64,000 bases of DNA from Lelliottia nimipressuralis (GTDB lineage Bacteria > Pseudomonadota > Gammaproteobacteria > Enterobacterales > Enterobacteriaceae), in the NCBI RefSeq assembly GCF_004115925.1, contig NZ_SDDX01000014.1, positions 103,993 through 167,992 of the forward strand, in the 5' to 3' direction. This document shows, one piece after another, positions 19,691 to 28,800 of the stretch. Within the stretch, counting starts at the first letter, position 1. Every line of letters begins with the position of its first letter. The translations under genes and the position numbers were made by a program. The notes under the pieces are model-generated. The model did not search any database. It was not told the DNA's origin and saw nothing but the letters and a program-made list of their open reading frames with translations.

Positions 19691-20368
19691 ATGAAAAATA
19701 CAACGCCACATTATACGTCTGTTGATTTATCTCGTTGGGCAAGGAGGGAGCATTTTGAGATATTTCAGACGTTCGCTCAGTCGACATTTAATCAGACTGT
19801 TCAATTAGACATTACGGCGTTGCTAAAACATATTAAAAAGGCTGGCTGGAAATTTTATCCGACGATGATTTCCCTCATTTCCAAAATCGTAAATCGGCAT
19901 CCGGAGTTCCGTATGGCGATGAAGGATAATGAGCTTATCGTATGGGATGAAGTTCATCCAAACTATACCATTTTCCATAATGAAACAGAGACCTTTTCAT
20001 CATTATGGAGTCACTACGATGGCAATATTCATCACTTCCAGAAAGTATATTCAGAAGATATGGCTCGCTACAGTAATAATACTGCTTATTGGCCTAAGGA
20101 GGAGTCACGGGAAAATATATTTTTCATATCCGGTATTCCCTGGGTAACCTTTACCAGCTTCAACGTAAATGTGGCTAATATGAAGAACTTTTTTGCCCCT
20201 ATGTTCACGCTTGGAAAATACTTCGAACAAGAAGGCAAAGTATTGTTGCCTTTCGCCGTTCAGGTGCATCACTCCGTATGCGACGGTTTCCATGTGGCAA
20301 GACTGGTCAATGAGTTACAAGAACTCTGTGACGATTTGCAGCACCACCCAGACAATTCAAGTGATTGA
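19691..20368 (+). CDS. Chloramphenicol O-acetyltransferase, type A (CatA1-like)
   Basis: A 225-residue cytoplasmic trimeric enzyme that uses acetyl-CoA to acetylate chloramphenicol. The active-site motif [11 protein letters not shown] is intact, with catalytic His at 194 and structural Asp at 198. [33 protein letters not shown] and [11 protein letters not shown] match the CatA1 type closely, but with many substitutions, so this is a diverged homologue rather than Tn9 cat. It is flanked by AT-rich intergenic DNA with no IS or integron. It looks like a resident chromosomal gene of an accessory zone. Ribosome site is AAGGTTAAAAG. Confidence 0.92.
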   Translation: MKNTTPHYTSVDLSRWARREHFEIFQTFAQSTFNQTVQLDITALLKHIKKAGWKFYPTMISLISKIVNRHPEFRMAMKDNELIVWDEVHPNYTIFHNETETFSSLWSHYDGNIHHFQKVYSEDMARYSNNTAYWPKEESRENIFFISGIPWVTFTSFNVNVANMKNFFAPMFTLGKYFEQEGKVLLPFAVQVHHSVCDGFHVARLVNELQELCDDLQHHPDNSSD

Positions 20369-20624
20369 TGGTAATGATATTTACGCATTCATCTTTATCC
20401 GAGATGGGCAGCAACTTTCAGGCCTGTGTAAAGCGAGGGGACAAATGTTCACAGGGTGTGAAGGCCCGTTAACGCTATGGCAGCAAATATAAGCGCACCA
20501 CCCTCGCCTGCACCCGAACGGATACTTCGGGTTGCCCTGATAAGGAAAATGATTGCAGGACCGTGACAAATGAAAAATACGATCTAAGATTTTGGGGAAG
20601 AAAGCTGATTACATGGAGTTTCTG

Positions 20625-20732
20625 ATGACTATTATTGTGGTGACAGTTCTGTTCTCCCTGCTCATTGTGCTGGGACTAAAATACATCCTGGTGCAGTTAA
20701 TGAATGCCTGGTGTGATCCTGATGGTCATTAA
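20625..20732 (+). CDS. Possible 35-residue membrane protein
   Basis: A short frame begins at ATG 20625, six bases after a GGAG site. Residues 2-20 form one hydrophobic helix (IIVVTVLFSLLIVLG), followed by KYILVQLM and a polar tail ending WCDPDGH. An alternative start at 20613 adds four residues. The good ribosome site and single-helix layout resemble known small inner-membrane proteins. No homologue is recognised and expression is unproven. Confidence 0.38.
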   Translation: MTIIVVTVLFSLLIVLGLKYILVQLMNAWCDPDGH

Positions 20733-20971
20733 GCAGTAGTAAACACACTGCCCCGGCGCGAACCCGTAATACCGTCTCATCCGTGGTTCGCGCTGGGAAC
20801 GCATCCTGACTCACTTCCCCCCTGCTCATCTCCCCTCCCCAGCAAATCTGGCTTGACGCACTGCGCGAACACAATTTTATGGCGTAAATAGACAGCACTT
20901 TCCGGCTTGACCTGAAGCTAACTTGAGCTTTTAAGATGCTTATCTGGAACTCAGACAGAAGGACTCGGTTT

Positions 20972-21415
20972 ATGAAACAGGTGGACGTTGGATTTACCCA
21001 CGTGGCGTTTGTCGTCAGGGATTTGGATAAGAGTATTGATTTCTATCACCGTTATGCCGGAATGGAGGTTGTTCACAGACGCGAGCCTGATGTGCCAGAG
21101 GCACGCCAAATGGCATGGCTCAGCGATCGAACGCGTCCATTTGCACTGGTCCTCGTAAAGGCAGATGTCGTGACTGATACTCCTCTTGGGAATTTTGGTC
21201 ATCTTGGCGTCGCTTGCTCAAGTATCGAAGCGATCGATGAAAAAGTGGCGATGGCGCGAGCAGAGGGTGTGCTGCGAAAAGAGCCGGTTCAGGCTGGTGA
21301 TCCGGTGGGGTATTTTGTCTTTTTCGCTGACCCTGACGGCAATACGTTAGAACTTTCCTATGGGCAAAGAGTTGGGCTTGAAGCTTCTGGAACGCATACT
21401 GAACCCAAAAAGTAA
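20972..21415 (+). CDS. VOC (glyoxalase/bleomycin-resistance fold) family protein
   Basis: A 147-residue protein with two beta-alpha-beta-beta-beta modules: VGFTHVAFVVRDLDKSIDFY at the start and GNFGHLGVACSS in the middle. The late YFVFFADPDGNTLELSY strand carries the usual glutamate. Candidate metal ligands are an early His, the GHLG His and E of LELSY. The family includes lactoylglutathione lyases, dioxygenases and antibiotic-binding proteins, and the substrate is not predictable. The start at 20972 follows AGAAGGA; an upstream in-frame ATG at 20936 lacks one. Confidence 0.75.
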   Translation: MKQVDVGFTHVAFVVRDLDKSIDFYHRYAGMEVVHRREPDVPEARQMAWLSDRTRPFALVLVKADVVTDTPLGNFGHLGVACSSIEAIDEKVAMARAEGVLRKEPVQAGDPVGYFVFFADPDGNTLELSYGQRVGLEASGTHTEPKK

Positions 21416-21561
21416 CCTGACAGGCCAGTAATTACAGCGCTAACATCCTGGCTCCTGCATCGTTTAAACGCAAGATGACCGCTTATGGCAGAGTGGAGAT
21501 GGCTATCGATGCACCTCTCTTGCCGGATTAACGAGCAAGGCGCCAGGATGAATGATTGCCT

Positions 21562-21900
21562 TTAAAATGAAGGATAAACAGGGCGCTCATCAATTTTAGC
21601 GCACACGGACAGTTTCTCTTCGCCCGCATATTGAAACCCAAATGAGTCACTGGATATTGAGTGGTAAAGCGTATCGCCATTCGCAAAAGGGATGATTTCG
21701 GTATCACCAGCGCGTTTATGCCCGGCCCCCGTTTCGAAGTTTCCTTTCCACCTTTCCTGCGTGTGACCGTAGACGTGAAGAATGATCTCCACCAGACCAC
21801 GTTGTGGGCAATTAAGGCGTAAAAAGGTAGAGGAGAAATTTAAGGCGTTTGCAAAGCAGGAGAATGACAGAAGGCAAAACAGTAAAGCTCTTAAAAACAT
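21562..21900 (-). CDS. Small secreted protein of unknown function
   Basis: A 112-residue protein with a clear signal peptide (MFLRALLFCLLSFSCFANA). The mature part of about 93 residues has two cysteines (LNCPQRG and LSVCAKIDE) that could form a disulfide in the periplasm. The start at 21900 is chosen because it begins the signal peptide; a longer frame starts at 21936. No family is recognised. It lies alone in AT-rich DNA and is oriented opposite to the VOC gene. Confidence 0.5.
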   Translation of the reverse strand: MFLRALLFCLLSFSCFANALNFSSTFLRLNCPQRGLVEIILHVYGHTQERWKGNFETGAGHKRAGDTEIIPFANGDTLYHSISSDSFGFQYAGEEKLSVCAKIDERPVYPSF

Positions 21901-22145
21901 AATACCAATATAGGCTCGTTCAAATTTGAATAACAATTTAGCTTAAGTTGCTAATGTTGACATTGCCCTGGATAAATATCACATAATTTTCAACAAGATA
22001 GATTATTTAGCGCGAGTGAATGTCTGTTTGTCCCAGGATTTTACTTATATGCCCTGGTTAATTTTTCCTTTGCTCCAGTAAACATGTTCGCATTAGGCTT
22101 TTCCAACCCAACCGCTTAAGGGAAAGGCCACACTTACTGTAATGT

Positions 22146-22200
22146 ATTGAAATGCCCCTGCTGAGCTTTTGTTTGTTCAGATGACGGATGCCGAATAGCA
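22146..22200 (+). pseudogene. 5' fragment of an aldo/keto reductase gene
   Basis: About 55 bases match the start of the aldo/keto reductase at 24300-24355: TGAAATGCCCCTGCTG is shared exactly, and CAGATGAC.GATGCCG continues the match. A G-to-A change and a small deletion break the frame, and homology stops at 22198. This is a relic of a second copy left by duplication or rearrangement. Confidence 0.6.
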
Positions 22201-22287
22201 ACACCGCGGGAGATTTGTCGCCGATGGGAAGATCGGCCGCAGAAGCCTGCCAACCCTTCGGCAGACTTCCTTTGGTGCCGTTCTTTC

Positions 22288-22908
22288 CTATCGTTTACTC
22301 ATCGCCAGTTTGGCGGCGAACAGCAAAAACACCACGCCGGTGGTTCTGTCCATCCACTTCACCACGGCCGGCTTTTTCAGCACGCGAGACGCATAGCCCG
22401 TGGCGATAATCAGGGTCAATGACCAGAGCGTGCCTATCAACACATGAATGGAAACCAGCAAAAAGGTCCAGGCAAAAGGCGAATGCCCTGCCGGAATAAA
22501 CTGGGGAAGGAAGGAGACATAGAAAATGCCCATCTTCGGATTGAGCACGTTACCGAGCATTCCGCGCATAAAGCCGTTACCGCTGCCCGTATTCTCCCCG
22601 GCGGTGAGCGTAAATTGCTGACGCGGACGAAGCAGCAGCTGAACCCCCAGCCAGCAAAGATAGGCCGCGCCGCACCATTTCAGCAGCGAGTAGGCCACGT
22701 CAGAAACAGCCAGTAACGCTCCCAGCCCGAACGCCACCAGCGCGCCCCAGATAAAACAGCCCGTATCAATACCCAGCGCCACGTGCACGGCTTTTTTACT
22801 GCCATCTGCCGCGGCGGTTCGCAGGATCAAGGCGGTGTCGAGACCGGGGGTTAGCGTCAAAAGCGTGGCGGCAAGGGTATAGGCCAGAAGGGCATCGGTG
22901 ACTGACAT
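22288..22908 (-). CDS. LysE/RhtB family exporter
   Basis: A 206-residue inner-membrane protein with about six hydrophobic segments. The family's early TPGLDTALILRTAAADGSKKA motif and LGNVLNPKMGIFYVSFLPQFI are intact. Members export amino acids or analogues such as homoserine, threonine or lysine; the substrate here is unknown. It is a single gene. Its base composition is close to the core genome, unlike the small genes around it. Confidence 0.85.
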   Translation of the reverse strand: MSVTDALLAYTLAATLLTLTPGLDTALILRTAAADGSKKAVHVALGIDTGCFIWGALVAFGLGALLAVSDVAYSLLKWCGAAYLCWLGVQLLLRPRQQFTLTAGENTGSGNGFMRGMLGNVLNPKMGIFYVSFLPQFIPAGHSPFAWTFLLVSIHVLIGTLWSLTLIIATGYASRVLKKPAVVKWMDRTTGVVFLLFAAKLAMSKR

Positions 22909-23297
22909 TGTGCTTCTCCGAAAACGAAGATCCTACTGAAGATTTAACAATGCTGCAACACCCCAAAGTTCGGTAGGGACTGTCAGGCCCTGTGTCATCC
23001 TGATATGAGCTGTCAGTCAGTAAGGGGGAATACGCATGAGCGGTTATGAGGTTAGAGTCCATCATCATTTCGGCGCTTTAGCGTTTATAAGACCTTTTAT
23101 GAGAGAAAAATTTTGTCGCTACCTTTGATGGTCATAATGATTAACAATGAACTATTAAATACAGTGATTATATTACCGGTAATTGTATTTCCTGCTGTTA
23201 CGCTCTTATAATCTTTTTGAAGGGAATTTGGCGGGCAAGAGAAATCGACCTGGTCATTTTGTTTCTTAGGTAATTATATTCTCTGCAAGGATATGCA
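22909..23297. other. Intergenic region between LysE exporter and lipoprotein gene
   Basis: About 390 bases that become very AT-rich after 23080. This stretch presumably holds the promoter of the lipoprotein gene, whose ribosome site (GCAAGGA) ends near 23292. A 90-codon minus-strand frame (22796-23068) overlaps the exporter and is not supported. Confidence 0.35.
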
Positions 23298-23612
23298 ATG
23301 CGCTATACACCCATTTTAATTGTTCCTTTTTTAACGGCCTGTAGTGTCGGTTTTATTAAATTTGATAATGACCCTCTGGTGCAAGCAACCTATGCGGCTG
23401 ATGCGACAAAATCTTCAGTTATTGCGGCAGGTGGAAAACCAGACAGTGAGATAAATGTTCCAGAAATCAATGGAAGTTGCATTAACTACACGCTAAAGAA
23501 AGGTGAAGAGACGATGCCTTTTTATGTGGCGTTCGATAAGAATGGAAAGCGAAAACATTATGGCTATATCTCCTGCCAACGGGCAAGAGCGAAGGGAGTA
23601 TTTAGTCAGTAA
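23298..23612 (+). CDS. Small putative lipoprotein
   Basis: A 104-residue protein with a lipoprotein signal. Hydrophobic residues 4-13 precede lipobox FLTAC, placing the lipidated Cys at 15. The mature part contains two further cysteines (GSCINYTL and YISCQRA) and a KKGEETMPFYVAFDKNGKRKHYG stretch. Ser at +2 of the mature protein suggests outer-membrane sorting by the Lol rule. No family name is recognised. It faces a second small lipoprotein gene across a hairpin. Confidence 0.6.
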   Translation: MRYTPILIVPFLTACSVGFIKFDNDPLVQATYAADATKSSVIAAGGKPDSEINVPEINGSCINYTLKKGEETMPFYVAFDKNGKRKHYGYISCQRARAKGVFSQ

Positions 23613-23631
23613 ATTTGCTTAGAATACCATT

Positions 23632-23660
23632 CCTCTTCTGTTCAAAATACAAGAAGAGGA
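23632..23660. terminator. Hairpin between convergent lipoprotein genes
   Basis: The CCTCTTCT / AGAAGAGG stem has a long loop and lies just after the plus-strand lipoprotein stop and before the minus-strand one. There is no good T tract on either strand. It is a probable weak bidirectional terminator. Confidence 0.45.
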
Positions 23661-23680
23661 GTGTCTTAATCACCTTGATA

Positions 23681-23842
23681 TCAGTAGCCTGCAGCCCTGT
23701 TGGCGTCTTTGATGCGCTGATTTCTTGAATCTTTTTCGTGTTGATCGTTAGCCTGCATTATCCCACTTGCAGCATCAATCCAATCATTTGCGGTACAACC
23801 TGACAATACCATACTCAACATTAATGCAAACGCATACTTCAT
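23681..23842 (-). CDS. 53-residue putative lipoprotein
   Basis: A short frame encodes MKYAFALMLSMVLSGC followed by a polar tail rich in N, D, K and R, ending RAAGY. The N terminus is a textbook lipoprotein signal with lipobox LSGC (Cys 16) and Thr at +2. A purine-rich GGAGCC precedes the ATG. This size and lipobox position resemble lysis-protein or entericidin-like small lipoproteins, but the tail matches nothing recognised. It is convergent with the lipoprotein gene at 23298. Confidence 0.6.
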   Translation of the reverse strand: MKYAFALMLSMVLSGCTANDWIDAASGIMQANDQHEKDSRNQRIKDANRAAGY

Positions 23843-24226
23843 TTTGGCTCCATCACTCATTATTTTATAATTAGCGCCGGTTTAACACTCAATGTATTTG
23901 ACGCTAATGCGGATAATTTAACAAATTATCACCTCTCGGGCAAGGTGAGGGTTTCGAACCCGTTCATAAAAAATCTACAATGATTAGCTTAAAACTTAAG
24001 GTGCAAGATAGAAAATAGCGCGGTATGTAAAAAAATATTATATTAAAAAAAAGCGGATTATTTCCCTAAACACATCGAACCGATATCGCTGATCTCAATG
24101 AGTGCCGTTGCTCCTTGAGTATCAGTGATGTTGGTGGCCTGTTACTGGCACAAAGCGGACTACCCTCCCCTCCGATTAATGAATTCATCTAATAAACCCT
24201 AGCTAATTATCCCTCTAATAGAATAA

Positions 24227-25137
<911 letters not shown>

Positions 25138-25138
25138 T

Positions 25139-25168
25139 CAGCGGTATCATTTTGATATCGCTGATTTC
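25139..25168 (+). terminator. Hairpin after the aldo/keto reductase gene
   Basis: The AGCGGTATCA / TGATATCGCT stem with a TTT loop lies 13 bases after the reductase stop, followed by a short T-containing tract. It is a probable terminator. Confidence 0.5.
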
Positions 25169-25188
25169 TAGCTTGGGCTTAAAGCTCT

Positions 25189-25330
25189 AAACGCCAGTCT
25201 TTTACTACTTGGGTTACGGGTGTTGTTCGTGGGCGTTAGGAGGTGTGGGGCTGGGCAGATACTTTTTCACCTGCAAACACACATAGAGCCATTAATCCTG
25301 TTTTGTTCTACTTATCTGGGATAACGACTT
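25189..25330 (-). pseudogene. Decayed 3' end of the phage-type HTH gene, outside the island
   Basis: This stretch is a degenerate copy of 30283-30480. The minus strand reads PDK, stop, NKTGLMALCVFAGEKV, which aligns with PDDWSKTRLRALCLLDGEKL at the C terminus of the HTH protein at 30404; TGG has become TAG. The flanking non-coding part (AACGCCAG, GTTCGTGGGCGTTAGGA) also matches. About 60 bases with the TTGACACTTTT palindrome are missing. It marks an older related element at the same locus. Confidence 0.6.
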
Positions 25331-25469
25331 ACATACTAACAACGTAGATCTGAATGTAGGAAAAGCCTTTGTCTACAGATTTGAAGGATATTTTACTGAC
25401 GAAGAAATGCCACGAGGTTCGTCCATCCGCCAAGAGAAGTAGTTACAGAATTAGATTGAGATTTTGGAG

Positions 25470-25496
25470 GATGCTTGAATGGTGCCGATAATAGGA
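25470..25496. repeat. Left attachment-site repeat (copy of the thrW 3' end)
   Basis: These 27 bases match 31169-31195 with one mismatch. The last 17 (25480-25496) equal the 3' end of tRNA-Thr including CCA, read on the minus strand. This is the usual outcome of site-specific integration into a tRNA 3' end. Confidence 0.8.
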
Positions 25497-25848
25497 ACAA
25501 ATCATGCATGATAACTTATTGTAATTAATCGAAAAATAAAGAATGTCATTGTTAGATACCCCCAGAAGTACCCCCATCAGTTCTTCTCTGAGACAAGGCG
25601 GCAAAATTACAGCAAGCCCAACCAGCCTCCCCCACAACTTCAGTCCTAAAAAACCCCACAAATGAATACTTAGGTTAAAAAAATGATATCTAAGTAACAG
25701 ATGGAGAGAACTGAACCCTTCATACTAAGAAATCACAATGCAGCGAACCCAGTTGTTTATCTGATAGATTTACCATGTTCAACATGAACATACGGCAGTA
25801 GTAAGAGCTGTGTTAAAATTTTCATCATAATGAACTCATTGAAAACTC
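25497..25848. other. Left-end non-coding region of the island
   Basis: About 350 bases of AT-rich DNA before the NTPase gene. It contains the paired TACCCCC motifs near the attachment repeat, a perfect dyad at 25775-25791 and AT-rich promoter-like sequence (TTAAAAT, CATAAT) at 25813-25832. No gene is supported. Confidence 0.4.
25775..25791. promoter_or_regulatory. Perfect 7-3-7 dyad upstream of the NTPase gene
   Basis: ATGTTCA, spacer ACA, TGAACAT forms a perfect inverted repeat about 70-85 bases before the gene start and just upstream of a -10-like CATAAT. It has the size of a dimeric repressor operator. No dedicated repressor gene lies in the island, so a host factor or a lost regulator may be involved. 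Confidence 0.45.
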
Positions 25849-28800
25849 ATGAAAGGAACTATGAAAAACGATACTTTGGCTAGGCCTTCATCAATTTATC
25901 TTGAACGAAACCTTTCTTATGGTGACAGAACGTTCACTGAAACTGAATTACTCCAAGCTTCAAGGTACATTGTGATTTTAGCTGAACCGGGTGGCGGTAA
26001 AACAGAGCTAATGAATAATCTTGCCCGAAGATTAGAGACAGAAACTGTTAATGCCAGCGTTTTTTTTGTTCGCAGGAATTAATGAAAAAAACGCTCCATT
26101 ATTGATCGACGCGGTAGATGAAGTTGCAACTATCGATCAATCAAGCATTTATAGATTATTGAGCGAAGTCAAGAAAAACACCCCTTCATTAGTAATTATG
26201 TCAAGTCGTTCAAGTGAATGGGGGCAATCATCAACTATAGCATTTGAGCAATTTTTAGGGTTCCCCCCTCTAATAGTTAGATTGAACGAATTTGATCGAC
26301 AACAACAATCTGAAATATTTGAATTTCATACATCTGGCGAAGATTTTAATAGTTTCGAAAGAGAAGTTTGTCGTTTTAACTTAGAGATGCTTTTGCCAAA
26401 TCCGCAATTTTTAAAAATGTTTGCAGACGCTTATATTGAAAGTAATAGACATTTTATAAATAAACGTTCAATTTTTTCATTAGCAGTTGAACGTTTAGCG
26501 AAAGAGGCTAATGCTAAAACTCCCTTGAAGCCATCACATTTAACAGTAGAACAAAAGATCGAACTTGCTTCAGAAGCATTCGCAAAATTACTTCTATCAG
26601 CATCGGAAGGTATAACAACATCAGAGGCGAATGAAAGTATAATTTATCCGTTACTAAAAACACTTCTTCCTAAAAATCAAGCATCTAGTGACATCCTTTC
26701 AACAAGGTTGTTTAGACTAGGAGAATGTGAATATCAACATCGTCCAGTACATAAGATAGTAGTTGAATACTGCGCCGCTTATCACTTAATTAAAAGAATA
26801 AATAATAGTAGTGATCCACTTACTCTGTGGAAATGCCTTCCGATTATTGCACCAAACAATGTAGCTCGCGATGAATTGAGAGGCCTGATCGGATGGATGG
26901 CAGCATTAGGAAGCAAGTCAATACAAGAGAAATTGATTGAAATTGATGCTTATGCAGTATTGGCTAACGGTGATCCCTCACAATTAGAACCATCATCAAA
27001 AAAACTACTTTTAACAAAACTGAAAGAAATTCAAGAAAAAGATCCTTATTTCCGGAGAGGTGATTTTTGGCGTAGATTCAGCGTAGCTGGTTTTTTTACA
27101 AGAGATGTTTCTGAACAAATTAGATCATTAATAGTTGGAAGTAATGACAGTCATTTAAGAGGACTCATTTTTGAATTAATCTCTGGCTCAGAAGTAGTTG
27201 AATCGCTTGCTAACGATATTTATGAAATTGCAGGAGACATTGGAGAATCTAATAATATCAGAACTTCCGCAGTTGATTGTTTGTTGCATTTAAAAGGTTA
27301 TAACCTTTTTCCAACACTTCAGATATTACTTTTTGAAGCTACCAATTTGTCATTAAATATGTCCGCTAAAATAATTGAAAAAATTGGTATTGAGAATTTC
27401 TCATTAAAATTCTTGTCAAACTACTTAAAACTATGTACGCATTTATATCCCGCTGAAAGACAACCTTTAGAAAGAGTAGTTGGCACTCGATATTTCATTA
27501 AGAAGTTTGTGAGGTCACTACCTACATATCATCTCGAACCGTTACTTAATTCATTAACTTATGAGATTACTTGTACTTGTGGAAAAGAAAGCTACGAGTG
27601 TTATTGTCGACTGGGTATTAGTAAAATAGTTGGATTAATTGTTGATCGTTACTTTGAATTTGTAGCACCTCCATACTCACCAGAAAAAGTATGGGCTTGG
27701 CTGCATAATCTTAATTTTGTTCATCCTATGCAGCAACAACATAGCAAATCAGTTGAAGTAATTCAGTCAAACAATAAATTAAGACAAGGAATTATTTCTT
27801 TTGTATTTGGCCCATTGAAAGATCGAGATGAAATATTTGACCTTAAGATACATACATTTCAAAATTCATTAAATGCTCACTCTGGCCTTCAAATGCGTAA
27901 CGAAGATTATAAATTTATTATCACCTATGCTTTTGAAATCGATAACCATGAGCTTTGGGCTGGTTTCTTCAGTCCTCACAGACGATTTGGTGTTAATAAT
28001 CTTCGTGGAAAAGATGAATTGCGTCATTTAATGCGCCAGCACGCATGTTCCAAACCTGAGTTTATGAAAGTATGGATGCGGTTAAATAAAGTTTTTAAAG
28101 ATATGGAAAAGAATGATTCTGGTTTACATCGTAAACTTGATCGCAAGAGGAAAAGATATGAAAAAAAACGACAAGAAAAAAGATTTACTAATATAGCTTA
28201 TATTAATGAAAATAGAAATCTGATCGAAAGTGGGAAGCACTGGAATTGTCTTCTCCATTTTGCGCATCTTACTCTCTCTAAACCAGACCAGATAGCAATA
28301 GAAGTTGGCGACAATTCATTAGTTAGAAATGCCTTAAAAAATTGTATCGGATTTATTTCCGCTCACGTGCCAAACCTCCGAGAACTCGCTAAATTACAGT
28401 GTGAATCCAAATATTCACATTATGAAATGGTATTGTATGCAGCCTGTTTAGAAATCTTCCGAGCGGAAAAAAGCCTGGAGCGTGTACCTTCATCAATGCT
28501 AGCTTCTTTACGCACTGGAATTAATATGGGGTTTAGTGCATTAACCTCCGATGAATCCGAGTTATTGAAAGCTGAGATAGATAGAATCCTCTTCGATAAT
28601 GATAAAAATTTTGCTGAGGAGTTCTTAAGAGAATATGTTGAACCCCAGCTTCAACAACCATGCGCACACCCAGAAGTATGGCTACTTGAAAATGAAACAG
28701 TTTTTAACCATCTGCGTTCAAAACTAGCTCTTGAATGGCTTGAAAAATATCCAGATATAGATAGTGACACCCTGTATACACTTTTCGAGATTGCTGTTAA

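Noticed and set aside
20511..20532. ACCCGAA/TTCGGGT hairpin downstream of cat as a cat terminator
   Set aside because: It lies about 140 bases after the stop and has no T tract, so it is not strong enough to list.
25301..25442. Plus-strand open frame ending YFTDEEMPRGSSIRQEK just left of the attachment repeat
   Set aside because: It reads like protein but has no start and only about 47 codons. It could be a real gene end, but an open stretch of this length is not rare by chance.
25443..25661. Minus-strand 72-codon frame over the left attachment repeat, considered as an integrase remnant
   Set aside because: No tyrosine-recombinase motif (R, HxxR or Y box) is visible, and it spans the tRNA-derived repeat.
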